Translations under genes and position numbers: made by a program
Notes under the pieces: model-generated
The model's input: only the letters and a program-made list of their open reading frames with translations
What the model was told of the DNA's origin: nothing
The model's database searches: none
NCBI RefSeq assembly: GCF_019913785.1
Contig: NZ_JAIOHK010000040.1
Coordinates: 1 to 52,646 of the forward strand
DNA length: 52,646 bases
From: Altibacter sp.
GTDB taxonomy: Bacteria > Bacteroidota > Bacteroidia > Flavobacteriales > Flavobacteriaceae
Direction of reading: 5' to 3'
Shown: positions 43,052 through 52,308 of the stretch, piece after piece
Layout of the letters: each line of letters begins with the position of its first letter
How positions within the stretch are numbered: position 1 is the stretch's first letter

Positions 43052-43504
43052 ATGAAAAAGATAGTTGTACTCTTAGCTGTACTAATTTTTGCCGCGTGTA
43101 ACTCCAACGATGATCCAACAAATCCCGTAAATCCGAATGCCAATATTGTGACCGACCTGCCACAGGGAATGTGGAAGATCTCCTATTATTTTGATAATAA
43201 TACGAACCAGACCAATACCTTTTCAAGTTTTATTTTCGATTTTAACAGTAATGGTACCGTCAATGTATCCAACGACATTTTCAGTGACATAGGTACTTGG
43301 CAGTATGAAGATGCCTCAAACGACGCATCCGATGATGACAATATTGATAATGACGAAGAACTTGTTTTGTTGTTTTCAGACAGCACCTTTTTTGGTGAAC
43401 TGTCGGACGACTGGCATATTACTTCAGCCAGTGCCAATAAAGTTGAATTATTTGATGAAAGTGGCGACGGCAGTATGCAATTTCTCACCTTTTCCAAGCA
43501 ATAA
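43052..43504 (+). CDS. Small lipoprotein of unknown function
   Basis: 150 residues from MKKIVVLLAVLIFAACNSND at 43052 (Cys17 lipobox); an ATG at 43019 adds 11 residues ahead of the signal and is unlikely. The mature protein is acidic and beta-rich: GMWKISYYFDN, FIFDFNSNGTVNVSN, DIGTWQYED, then a DDNIDNDEEL stretch and DDWHITSASANKVELFDESG. The layout is like lipocalin-type flavobacterial lipoproteins. It stands alone between the M36 and trxB genes. Confidence 0.75.
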   Translation: MKKIVVLLAVLIFAACNSNDDPTNPVNPNANIVTDLPQGMWKISYYFDNNTNQTNTFSSFIFDFNSNGTVNVSNDIFSDIGTWQYEDASNDASDDDNIDNDEELVLLFSDSTFFGELSDDWHITSASANKVELFDESGDGSMQFLTFSKQ

Positions 43505-43531
43505 AAAAGTCCGAAGCAAAACACTTCGGAC
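43503..43531 (-). terminator. Terminator of trxB
   Basis: GTCCGAAG (43509-43516), 7-base loop, CTTCGGAC (43524-43531). On the minus strand the stem is followed by TTTTTT, stopping transcription from trxB. On the plus strand only ATTTATC follows, so it is weak for the lipoprotein gene. Confidence 0.85.
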
Positions 43532-43559
43532 ATTTATCTAATACTAAATTTTAACGGTA

Positions 43560-44522
43560 TTAAGCAGTCACTTCGCTTTCAACAGTGGTTAGATAACGCT
43601 CCGCATCCAACGCCGCCATACAGCCCGTACCGGCTGCTGTTACCGCTTGACGATATTCTTTATCCTGCACATCTCCACTGGCAAAAACTCCGGGTTTATT
43701 AGTTTTCGTTGATTTGCCTTTGGTAATCACATATCCTGTTTCATCCATATCCAATTGTCCTTTGAAGATATCGGTATTTGGTTTATGTCCTATGGCGATG
43801 AAAAGTCCTGTGATTTTAATTTCTTCTTTCTCTCCGGTTACATTATTTTTCATTCGCAAGCCTTCAACTACTGTATCACCTAATACTTCATCTATTTCGG
43901 TATTGTACCGAAGGTCAATATTCTTTGTTTCTGTGACTCTATGCTGCATTGCTTTAGACGCCTTTAAATAATCCTTGCGTACCAGCATCGTTACTTTATT
44001 ACAGATATTTGCGAGATAGGTAGCTTCTTCGGCTGCGGTATCTCCTCCTCCAACAATGGCTACATCTTGTCCTTTATAGAAAAACCCATCGCAGACTGCG
44101 CAGGCTGAAACACCTCCACCGCGTAAGCGCTGTTCGCTTGGCAATCCTAAGTATTTAGCAGTGGCTCCTGTTGCAATGATAACGGTTTCGGCTTCAATTT
44201 GTGTGGTATTATCCACTGTGATTTTATGAATGCCGCCCACCTCATTACTGAAATCAACTGCGGTCACCATGCCTATTCGCACTTCGGTTCCAAAACGTTC
44301 TGCTTGTTGTTGTAAGTGCACCATCATGGTTGGACCGTCAATCCCATCGGGATATCCAGGAAAATTATCCACTTCGGTGGTGGTAGTTAATTGCCCTCCC
44401 GGTTCTAAACCGGTGTACATAACAGGTTTTAAGTCTGCTCTTGCTGCATAAATGGCTGCCGTGTAACCTGCAGGACCCGAACCAATGATAAGGCATTTAA
44501 TTCTTTCAATTGTATCTGACAT
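43560..44522 (-). CDS. trxB: Thioredoxin-disulfide reductase
   Basis: 320 residues from MSDTIERIKC at 44522. FAD-binding GSGPAG (14-19), redox pair CAVC (Cys141 and Cys144), NADPH-binding GGGDTA in the second Rossmann domain (about 158-163), and the C-terminal FAD motif GVFASGDVQD with RQAVTAAGTG. It reduces thioredoxin with NADPH in the cytoplasm. A perfect TATTTTTG -7 element is seen upstream on the minus strand, without a clear -33. Confidence 0.97.
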   Translation of the reverse strand: MSDTIERIKCLIIGSGPAGYTAAIYAARADLKPVMYTGLEPGGQLTTTTEVDNFPGYPDGIDGPTMMVHLQQQAERFGTEVRIGMVTAVDFSNEVGGIHKITVDNTTQIEAETVIIATGATAKYLGLPSEQRLRGGGVSACAVCDGFFYKGQDVAIVGGGDTAAEEATYLANICNKVTMLVRKDYLKASKAMQHRVTETKNIDLRYNTEIDEVLGDTVVEGLRMKNNVTGEKEEIKITGLFIAIGHKPNTDIFKGQLDMDETGYVITKGKSTKTNKPGVFASGDVQDKEYRQAVTAAGTGCMAALDAERYLTTVESEVTA

Positions 44523-44614
44523 AACGATTTGTTTCAAAAATAATTTAGGTTGTAAAAGTAGTAACTTTCAACAAAACCTTACAGTAAAAGTTATTAAGAT
44601 TCCCTATAGGTTTA

Positions 44615-45076
44615 TTAAGAGCTGTGATGGTTTTTCTTCGGAAAAAAACGCCCAGTACGTTTTTTGTAATTTTTATAATCTGAAAAGTGCTTCAACAAGT
44701 CCTTTTCCTCCTGTTTCGATTTAAAATAGAGCAAGATCACCAACAATATAGTAGCCGCTAATTTAATTAGTGAAAGGACATATATTGCATATGAAAACAT
44801 GACAATTGCGATTCCTATATAAATAGGATGCCGAACATACTTATAAATTCCTCCGAAGTATTCTCCGGTCTTCTTATTTCTGTCGGAGTTAGAAACAGCC
44901 AGTCCGCTAAGATTAACTATCCCGAAGAGGATGATTAAAATTCCGAAAATGATGCCTGCGATTAAAACATAGGACAACCAAGGTGGCAATACCCAATCCA
45001 AATCATTTTCCCAGGATACAAAATACAATGTAAAAAGCGCGAATTGAAGTAGTAGGTATATAAAATCTTTTTTCAA
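44615..45076 (-). CDS. ICMT/PEMT-type membrane methyltransferase family protein
   Basis: 153 residues. The start is a TTG at 45076 (MKKDFIYLLLQF); no ATG is available upstream in frame. Four membrane helices. The C-terminal motif YKYVRHPIYIGI (about 82-93) and EEKDLLKHFSDYKNYKKRTG (about 123-142) are the SAM-binding signature of the isoprenylcysteine carboxyl methyltransferase-like family. The substrate may be a lipid or an isoprenylated compound. Diverges from the exported dikinase gene. Confidence 0.85.
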   Translation of the reverse strand: MKKDFIYLLLQFALFTLYFVSWENDLDWVLPPWLSYVLIAGIIFGILIILFGIVNLSGLAVSNSDRNKKTGEYFGGIYKYVRHPIYIGIAIVMFSYAIYVLSLIKLAATILLVILLYFKSKQEEKDLLKHFSDYKNYKKRTGRFFPKKNHHSS

Positions 45077-45198
45077 GAAAAATAATTTTTAATGAATGTT
45101 ATTTTCTTGGGGAACCCAAAAATACTATAATTTAAATTATCCCAAAGTTTTCTGTATATAAATCCCTACATAGTGAAAACCTCAAAAAAATTTAATAC

Positions 45199-45227
45199 TT
45201 TGTTAAGACTATTGTAGTCTACTTTTG
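45199..45227 (+). promoter_or_regulatory. Promoter of the exported dikinase operon, with operator-like palindrome
   Basis: TTTG (45199-45202), 17 bases, TACTTTTG (45220-45227): a full match to the Bacteroidota promoter. The spacer contains a perfect inverted repeat, AGACTA-TTG-TAGTCT (45206-45220), whose last base is the first base of the -7 element. A bound dimer would block polymerase. Leader of about 33 bases to 45261. Confidence 0.7.
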
Positions 45228-45260
45228 ACTAGCTTCTAGAGAAGCCCTTTTTTAAGAATT

Positions 45261-48170
45261 ATGAAAACTCACTTATATTTTTGCGCCCTGTTTATTTTTA
45301 CTACTACTTTTTCTGGTATATCCCAGAAACTAAGTAATGAATACGTAAAAGAACAAATCAATACCTATAAAAATGATGTACGTGGTCCCTATCGGGATAT
45401 TCGATGGTTTTGTACCGATGGCAGCATTCGCCAACCCAAGGATCCCTGTCCACAGAATATTGGCCCCGGTGTACAACATGCTAGATACAAAGAAAGTGTT
45501 GAAAATATCGGTAAGAAAAATCATATCTATCTCGGACAAATACTGGCCTACACCAAATCCGAGGACCTTTGGGACAGCTCACACAGCCAATCTCGCCTAA
45601 AGCAATATCAACTAGGGAAATACTTAAGTTCTGTTGACAACGGATGGATTCTCGAAAAAGCCCAATTTTACAGAGGTGCCATCCAGTCTGAAGATGAAGA
45701 AAAGGCCGGAATCGATTTTTATAAGTGGTTATTGTCAAAAGATGATGAACTCAATAAGAATTTCTTCCTAATTCGACAATCTCTAAAAGATGTACCCCAT
45801 AGTGGCGATGACAATCTGGCACAGCTCATGCGAAGCCAATCCAAAGTAGTTAGTGATGTATATCCCGCCTTTATGGATCTTCGGATTAAGATTCACGGGC
45901 AACCAGAAGCTTCGGATATACGCAAAGTAATTGATTTTAAGAACAAGCATGCTTCAAAAACATCTACTTCGGTTTCCAACCAATTGTCTGAATTAATTAC
46001 AACGATGGAACAATTCTACAAACCCATCGACATAAGTACGTTGCTCAAAAAGAACAGCAACCTAAAAGGAACTGCTTTAGGAAATCTGATCGAAGCCTAT
46101 ATTTCAAAAAATAAAAATACCACAGAAGCGGCCACCCTTATTCCCGAATCATCCCAACTTCTTATGGAGATTCGCAAAGGGCTACTCGCCGAAAAACGGG
46201 CATCTGCCCGATTACAACTGTTGGATATCTCCTTAAAACTGGAAGAAATTATCTTTAAGAATGAGCCACAATGGAACCCTAAGACAGTAAAAGAGTTACA
46301 ACATAAAATATATTTTCTGGGAATGGGAACCGCCGCTGCAGGCTATATTGAACTGTGGGAATGGCAACAACTTAAAAAATCATTAAAACCTCAAGAGGTG
46401 AATAGTCTCACCCTAGGTGAGCTTACACAGGTGTTGGCCAACGCTCGCTGTGAAGTGGAATGGAGCGCCGGGATGGTAAAGGCAGTCTATGAAGAGATCG
46501 TAAATGAATACACCGCTTTCGAACCTAAGGCATATGGTTTTATAGATGATAGGATACGTGGTTCTATCGCGCTACATCTGGGAAAAAGTGTGGGTGAGCT
46601 AGGCGATTTTATTGCGGCCGAATCGTCACTGACCAATAAGGTGCTGGATATTTCAAATCAAAGCACCATACGCGGTCTTAACCCGGGCTATGCCTTTGGC
46701 GAATTGGTGGTAGTGGCTGGTTCTTCGGAAGACATTGAAGTGGTATCAGACAAAATCTATGTGTTTCAACGACCTCCATCCGATCTAAAACCGATTGCTG
46801 GGATTGCTACCGTTGCGGAAGGAAATATGGTGTCACACGTACAATTGCTGGCGCGTAATTTGGGCATTCCGAATGCGGCACTATCTGATGAAAACCTACA
46901 AAGTCTAAAAAAATACGATGGACAGCGTGTGTTTTATGCGGTTTCAAATAAAGGGAATGTCATCATAAAAACGGAAGCACAAATGACTTCGGAAGAAGTG
47001 GCGTTGTTTGCCAAAAAGGAACGAAAGGATGAAAAAATAGCGGTACCCATCGAAAAGATTCGATTGGATCAAAAAAACGTATTAAACCTGCGCGATGTAG
47101 ACGCGAGTGCTTCGGGAAATCTTTGTGGGCCGAAAGCAGCCAACTTGGGGCAGTTGAAAAAAATGTTTCCTGAAAATGTGGTAGAAGGACTGGTAATTCC
47201 GTTTGGTATTTTTAGGGAACATATGGATCAAACCATGCCGGGGCAAGGCAAATCGTACTGGACTTTTTTAAACGATATGTTTTCTGAAGCGGAAAAAATG
47301 CGCACCGAGAATATTTCTGAAGTAGCAGTGGAAAGCTATCAGCTTCGGGAATTGGAAACCCTTCGCGCCGCCATTAAGAAAATGACGCTGAAACCGGAAT
47401 TCGTTTCAGAAATGGAAAAGGAATTCAAAGCAATTTTAGGCAAACCCATGGGGCAGATCCCCGTGTTTTTGAGAAGCGACACGAATATGGAAGATCTGAA
47501 GGATTTTACCGGTGCCGGACTTAATCTAACCCTGTTCAATGTTGCAGATAGAACTAAAATTCTGGATGGAATAAAAGATGTTTGGGCTTCGCCTTACACC
47601 GAACGAAGTTTTAAATGGCGTCAAAAATATTTATCGAATCCAGAGAATGTATTTCCTTCTATTTTAGTGATTCCAAGTGTCGATGTGGATTACAGCGGTG
47701 TTTTAATCACCAAAGGAATTAGTTCAGGCATTTCCAACGACCTCACCGTTGCCTTTAGTCGGGGTGCCGGCGGGGCCGTAGATGGGCAATCGGCCGAATC
47801 ATACCTAATACGCATGGACGAAACCTATGAGCTATTAGCTCCGGCTCGGGAACCTTACTACAACAGCTTGCCTCTTTCCGGCGGAACTCAAAAAAAGAGT
47901 GCCACTTTCGAAGAGCGCGTACTTACTGAAGCCGATATCAAACAAATCTGCGAACTGGCCGAAAAAATCCGGGAAACGCTTCCGAAAGAAACCCACTCAG
48001 ATTATGACGGTGCCTACGATGTCGAATTAGGCTTTAAGGAGGGCAAACTGTGGCTTTTCCAAGTTCGTCCCTTTGTGGAAAACAAAAAGGCACTCAGCTC
48101 GGGGTATTTAGAATCTATTACACCGGTGGTCAATACCAAAAAAGAAATTTCACTTTCAACAAAGTTATAA
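45261..48170 (+). CDS. Exported dikinase-like protein: phosphohistidine domain plus PPDK/PEP-synthase ATP-grasp domain
   Basis: 969 residues. Signal peptide MKTHLYFCALFIFTTTFSGI then SQ (cleavage near 21). Residues about 25-470 are helical and unrecognised. About 475-570 is a PEP-utiliser mobile domain: AEGNMVSHVQLLARNLGIPN, with His526 in the place of the phosphohistidine. About 615-940 is a PPDK-type ATP-grasp domain: GPKAANLG (Lys625), FLRSDTNMEDL (Arg738), and LFQVRP (933-937). The order His domain then ATP-grasp is that of glucan water dikinase, the reverse of PEP synthase. All key motifs are kept, so activity is likely; acceptor unknown. An exported member is unexpected because ATP is not normally available there. 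Coupled to the next gene by TAATG. Confidence 0.85.
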   Translation: MKTHLYFCALFIFTTTFSGISQKLSNEYVKEQINTYKNDVRGPYRDIRWFCTDGSIRQPKDPCPQNIGPGVQHARYKESVENIGKKNHIYLGQILAYTKSEDLWDSSHSQSRLKQYQLGKYLSSVDNGWILEKAQFYRGAIQSEDEEKAGIDFYKWLLSKDDELNKNFFLIRQSLKDVPHSGDDNLAQLMRSQSKVVSDVYPAFMDLRIKIHGQPEASDIRKVIDFKNKHASKTSTSVSNQLSELITTMEQFYKPIDISTLLKKNSNLKGTALGNLIEAYISKNKNTTEAATLIPESSQLLMEIRKGLLAEKRASARLQLLDISLKLEEIIFKNEPQWNPKTVKELQHKIYFLGMGTAAAGYIELWEWQQLKKSLKPQEVNSLTLGELTQVLANARCEVEWSAGMVKAVYEEIVNEYTAFEPKAYGFIDDRIRGSIALHLGKSVGELGDFIAAESSLTNKVLDISNQSTIRGLNPGYAFGELVVVAGSSEDIEVVSDKIYVFQRPPSDLKPIAGIATVAEGNMVSHVQLLARNLGIPNAALSDENLQSLKKYDGQRVFYAVSNKGNVIIKTEAQMTSEEVALFAKKERKDEKIAVPIEKIRLDQKNVLNLRDVDASASGNLCGPKAANLGQLKKMFPENVVEGLVIPFGIFREHMDQTMPGQGKSYWTFLNDMFSEAEKMRTENISEVAVESYQLRELETLRAAIKKMTLKPEFVSEMEKEFKAILGKPMGQIPVFLRSDTNMEDLKDFTGAGLNLTLFNVADRTKILDGIKDVWASPYTERSFKWRQKYLSNPENVFPSILVIPSVDVDYSGVLITKGISSGISNDLTVAFSRGAGGAVDGQSAESYLIRMDETYELLAPAREPYYNSLPLSGGTQKKSATFEERVLTEADIKQICELAEKIRETLPKETHSDYDGAYDVELGFKEGKLWLFQVRPFVENKKALSSGYLESITPVVNTKKEISLSTKL

Positions 48171-49429
48171 TGAAAAAAATTATAGGATTACTCGCCATAT
48201 TAGTTTTAACTGCAGCTTTTACCACTGCAACGCTCTACCCAATTGACGGCTATGAGTATACCGGGATCAAACGATTAAAGCGCCTCGAACTCATTAAAAG
48301 CGGTGAGCTTAAAGACGGAACCACCCTGCCTCCGGGAGCCATGAAGTCGTATTTAGACATTCAGCTAAATTTATTTGAACGGCATCAGGACAGTTTGTCT
48401 CAGTTTATGACGATAGACCCTGCATTTCAGGAAGAGATCAATGGTTTATTTCGAGGTTTGGACCGAAGCTATTCATTAGCCATTATCGATTTCACCGACC
48501 CGAAGAATACGCGTTATGCCGAGCGTAATTCAAGTGCAGGGTATCAACCCGGGAGTGTGGGGAAACTCGCTGTATTGGTTGGACTGTTCGATCAATTGGC
48601 GAAGATCTATCCCGACTCTTTTGACGATCGTATCGCTTTGTTAAAATCGAAAGTAGTAAAATCGGGGCCTTGGGGATTAACCGATGTGCATACCATTCCC
48701 ATTTACAATATGGAGACAAAAAAATTGGTGAAACGACAGGTGATTCCAAGTGATGAGTTCAGCTTGTTCGAATGGGCCGATCATATGCTCTCTGTGAGCA
48801 ATAACGGTGCAGCGAGTATTGTTTGGCGTGAAACCTTATTGATGGCCGCTTTCGGTAAAGACTACCCAACCTTAACACAGGAACAAGCGGACGCCTACTT
48901 CAAAAATACGCCAAAGCAACAGATCACTGATCTGGGTAACGACGTGGTTAATTTACCCCTTCGGGAGTTGGGAATTACTCATGATGAATGGCGTTTGGGA
49001 ACTTTTTTTACACGAGGTGCAAACCCGTACGTGGGCGCAAAAGGAGGAAGTACCGGCTCTCCAATTGGGTTGATGAAATTCTTGGTGCAATTAGAACAAG
49101 GCAATATTATCGATGCCAAATCGAGTCTCGAAATGAAGCGTCTTATGTATATGACAGATCGTAGAATTCGGTATGCTCAATCCCCTGCTTTGAAAGAAGC
49201 GGCCGTTTATTTTAAATCGGGAAGTCTCTATAAATGCGACCGTAGCAAAGGGGAAGGATGTGGAAAATACATGGGGAATGTACAGAATTTTATGAATTCG
49301 GTGGCTATAATTGAGCATCCGGATAATCATTGTTATATGGTGGTGCTTATGACGAATGTGCTTCGGAAAAATTCGGCCACGGATCATATGAATTTGGCCT
49401 CCAGTATTGATAAGATTATCAGAAAATAG
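48170..49429 (+). CDS. Exported serine hydrolase (beta-lactamase/PBP-like)
   Basis: 419 residues; ATG overlaps the previous stop by one base (TAATG). N-terminal hydrophobic signal or anchor (about 3-21). The penicillin-binding fold motifs are complete: SVGK (Ser129, Lys132), SNN (210-212), KSG (349-351). GGSTGSPIGLMKFL (292-305) precedes the KSG strand. The spacing between motifs is near class A beta-lactamases and related D,D-peptidases, but a large insert (about 150-200) sets it apart, so antibiotic hydrolysis should not be assumed. Two Cys pairs near the C-terminus may form disulfides. Translation is tied to the exported dikinase, implying a shared process. Confidence 0.82.
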   Translation: MKKIIGLLAILVLTAAFTTATLYPIDGYEYTGIKRLKRLELIKSGELKDGTTLPPGAMKSYLDIQLNLFERHQDSLSQFMTIDPAFQEEINGLFRGLDRSYSLAIIDFTDPKNTRYAERNSSAGYQPGSVGKLAVLVGLFDQLAKIYPDSFDDRIALLKSKVVKSGPWGLTDVHTIPIYNMETKKLVKRQVIPSDEFSLFEWADHMLSVSNNGAASIVWRETLLMAAFGKDYPTLTQEQADAYFKNTPKQQITDLGNDVVNLPLRELGITHDEWRLGTFFTRGANPYVGAKGGSTGSPIGLMKFLVQLEQGNIIDAKSSLEMKRLMYMTDRRIRYAQSPALKEAAVYFKSGSLYKCDRSKGEGCGKYMGNVQNFMNSVAIIEHPDNHCYMVVLMTNVLRKNSATDHMNLASSIDKIIRK

Positions 49430-52261
49430 TTATTTCTGAAATTGATGTAGTAAGTCTGAAGCTTTATTTCTAATTTTCTCATTAGAATCCTTACTGGCCA
49501 TCTTTACAAGTGGGAAGAACTTCTTATCGTTGGTTTGTTCAATAAGATACAATACGGCCTGTTTTAGCTTCAGATCCTTTCTGGAAAGCAGTTCGTAATA
49601 ACACTCTTCTTCACTGTAGACCTTAAGGTTTAATTTTTTGATCTTTTCTTCAGAAATAGTATCCAATAAGACAGATTCGGCAACGGGAATGAGTTCTTTT
49701 TTAAGTTGATTGTCTAAGATATTATCTAAGAATTCTATGGCGTGAATTCGCTGTTCCTCCTTTCCTTTTAGGATGGTATTGAGGATGGGATCCACGTCAT
49801 TGGGCGGGTATTTGATCCCAAGAAATCTAAAAATTCGCTGTAATTGGCGGTCCAATCGTTGTTCCAGCAAATGTATGAGTCCTTTACGGGCTTCCCCCTC
49901 TTCGGAAGATTCGGATAATTGGGTTTTTTTTTTGTACTGAATAACAATCTGTGAATGAATAACAGACAGCGTATTTTGGTATAAATGACATTCGTCCAAA
50001 ATCTTATCGATCACGAATCGGTCTTTAATTCGCAAGTGTGTATGTTTCCATTTTAGGCGTTTTATAGCGTCGATGGCTTCAATCTTTATCGCATGTTCGG
50101 TGCCATCCGTTAGCTTCAGCAAGGTCTTAATTGCCTTCTGGGAGGCAAATTTCTCTATGACCAACACGGCCTGTATAGCGTCTTCATTCTCCACTGTTTC
50201 AGCAACAATCTTTTCGTATAAATAATGTATGATTGGGTCACCAAAATGAAAAAGGGCGTTGATTGCTGTTTGTCTCACCTCTTTGACACTAAGTTGTGCG
50301 ATAATAGGATCTATAAATTGTGGATCCAGTGTATTTCCGGCACTAATCAAAGCCATATCGCGCAGTTCAAGATCGGCAGCCGTAAGTTGTTCGTGAACAA
50401 CCAAATAAAAAGGCGCTAATCTCGCATTCCCTATAACTTCCAAGATGGTTAGCAATTTGTATTTCCTTGCTGCTTCAGTCTGAGGCTCTGACAATTCACC
50501 TAATTTACGTTCAACTCGGACCAGAAGGTTGTGTTGATCTTGAAGCTTTTTATTGTTTCTCAATTCGAAGGACAAACCAATTAAGGCGGCATTTGCTATG
50601 GTCGCATCCTTGCTATCAAGGTAGGTGTTGAACAAGGCAACCGTATCGGTATTGTTGTTTTTTAGCAGATATCGAAACGCTGCTGTGGTTACCTCTTGAT
50701 CCTTGTCGTTTACCATCAATTCAATACTGGGACACATATTCTCTGTAGTCAAAAAATAGAGGTTCTCGATGGCCAATGCGCGTACTTTCGCCGAAGGATG
50801 CGCCAATAGTTTTCTAATTGCGGCAAAAAAGCGTTCATCTTTTACGGTTAGGGTCTTCTGAAGCATATGCAGGATCTGCGATTCGGATCCTTGCTCAAGC
50901 ACTCTATTAACAGTACTAACTATAGACGTAATAGGAATTTCCTTCTTAACTGCCTTTTCTTTTTTAAGGTCTGAGGTCTCCAACAACGACTTAAACGCAA
51001 CAATGTACGCCTTCCGTAAGTGATAAATAAAATACAGCCACAGTAAGATTAGCACTACAATAATCAAGCTGATATAGGTGGAAGCGATATCGAGTCCGTT
51101 AATAAAAAAGATCAATATGAACCCTGCCAAGCCGGTAGCTATACTATCTACTACTACATCGGTAAATGTTTTGGTCTTTTTTTTAGTCTCGATTGGGATG
51201 GGTATAGATAGTAATTCGGTTGCTGCTTTATTAACCGATTGCTTCAAACTACCATCTACAACTTTGATAAATACAATAACCCATAGTTGGGGTAAAAATA
51301 GAAGTAACAGCGAACCAATAAGAATTCCTGATGGCAACCAAAGTAGTGATTTCCCCACTCCAAACGTCCCAACAATACGTTTGGTGAGAAACAGTTGAAT
51401 AGCCAAGGAGATTACACTTAGCGTCGAAAACCAAAATCCAAAAAAGGACGCAAGTTCTTCGGGGTCTTCAATAAATCGTGAAGCATAGTCACTGTACTGG
51501 TAGTCCACCAGTTTTGCAATTAGCACGGATATCCCTATTACCACGGCGATAAGGCTGAGCAATTTGGATTGTCTAATTAGTTTGAAGGGGGAATCGGCCT
51601 TTGGATTTGAACGAATTGAAACCTGAAAGGTATTCAATGAAACAACTTCATTTTTCCATATATATCTGGTAATAGGAATACATCCGGCCAATAAAACAGC
51701 CGCTACAAAGAGTAGGTTTTCAGTATTTATAATACTCGTTAATAGCGAGGTTAAGTACCCTCCAAAGATCCCTCCAGCAATCGCTCCGGCACCAATAAAA
51801 CCAAACACTCGTTTTGCCTCGCGCACATTGTACACCAAATTCGCCAGGATCCAAAACTGGGATGCTGTCAACAGGCCGAAGATGGCCACCCAGATATAGG
51901 GTATATAGAGAAGAAGGCCGTTAGCCAGATTGAAATTAAATGCAATACCAAAAAGAACCAAGGAAATGACCGAACCCAGGATGGTTCTTTCGGTGATTAA
52001 TTTCAGACTATACCTTTCAAGTGCTTTATTGTAAAAATAGGACCCTAGTATGGCCATGATGGCTGTAAGCACATAACCTACCGGTAACGCATCTGATGTA
52101 AGCTCGGAAAGAAATAAGGAGTTTATGGTGGGTTTTACAATGAGTAAAGTGGTAATCAGTAAAAATATATTGAGCTGAAGTAATAGGGTTTTATGAAGTT
52201 CTTCTTCTTTTAAATCAAAAACCCGTAAAATATACTTTTTGATTGTACTAAGCTGCAGCAT
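49430..52261 (-). CDS. NTT/TLC (ATP/ADP translocase-type) membrane protein fused to HEAT repeats
   Basis: 943 residues. Residues about 20-425 contain about eleven membrane helices. LLTASQFWILANLVYNVREA then KRVFGFIGAGAIAGGIFGG is the pattern of Npt1/Npt2 and chlamydial/plastid nucleotide transporters. Residues about 455-943 are HEAT-like helical repeats (for example LLAHPSAKVRALAIENLYFL). HEAT fusions of NTT proteins are known in free-living bacteria, with untested transport activity. Its stop codon abuts that of the serine hydrolase, the two genes being convergent with zero bases between. Substrate cannot be told from sequence. Confidence 0.78.
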   Translation of the reverse strand: MLQLSTIKKYILRVFDLKEEELHKTLLLQLNIFLLITTLLIVKPTINSLFLSELTSDALPVGYVLTAIMAILGSYFYNKALERYSLKLITERTILGSVISLVLFGIAFNFNLANGLLLYIPYIWVAIFGLLTASQFWILANLVYNVREAKRVFGFIGAGAIAGGIFGGYLTSLLTSIINTENLLFVAAVLLAGCIPITRYIWKNEVVSLNTFQVSIRSNPKADSPFKLIRQSKLLSLIAVVIGISVLIAKLVDYQYSDYASRFIEDPEELASFFGFWFSTLSVISLAIQLFLTKRIVGTFGVGKSLLWLPSGILIGSLLLLFLPQLWVIVFIKVVDGSLKQSVNKAATELLSIPIPIETKKKTKTFTDVVVDSIATGLAGFILIFFINGLDIASTYISLIIVVLILLWLYFIYHLRKAYIVAFKSLLETSDLKKEKAVKKEIPITSIVSTVNRVLEQGSESQILHMLQKTLTVKDERFFAAIRKLLAHPSAKVRALAIENLYFLTTENMCPSIELMVNDKDQEVTTAAFRYLLKNNNTDTVALFNTYLDSKDATIANAALIGLSFELRNNKKLQDQHNLLVRVERKLGELSEPQTEAARKYKLLTILEVIGNARLAPFYLVVHEQLTAADLELRDMALISAGNTLDPQFIDPIIAQLSVKEVRQTAINALFHFGDPIIHYLYEKIVAETVENEDAIQAVLVIEKFASQKAIKTLLKLTDGTEHAIKIEAIDAIKRLKWKHTHLRIKDRFVIDKILDECHLYQNTLSVIHSQIVIQYKKKTQLSESSEEGEARKGLIHLLEQRLDRQLQRIFRFLGIKYPPNDVDPILNTILKGKEEQRIHAIEFLDNILDNQLKKELIPVAESVLLDTISEEKIKKLNLKVYSEEECYYELLSRKDLKLKQAVLYLIEQTNDKKFFPLVKMASKDSNEKIRNKASDLLHQFQK

Positions 52262-52308
52262 GCATTCAATACTTATTGATTGTAGTTCCTATAAATTATG
52301 GTCCATAA

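Noticed and set aside
45261-48170. Call as cytoplasmic phosphoenolpyruvate synthase (PpsA) or PPDK
   Set aside because: The domain order is reversed, there is a signal peptide, and the PEP-binding TIM barrel of PpsA/PPDK is missing.
48170-49429. Call as an antibiotic-resistance beta-lactamase
   Set aside because: The three active-site motifs are present, but an insert, the KSG variant and the coupling to a dikinase argue for another substrate; resistance cannot be claimed.
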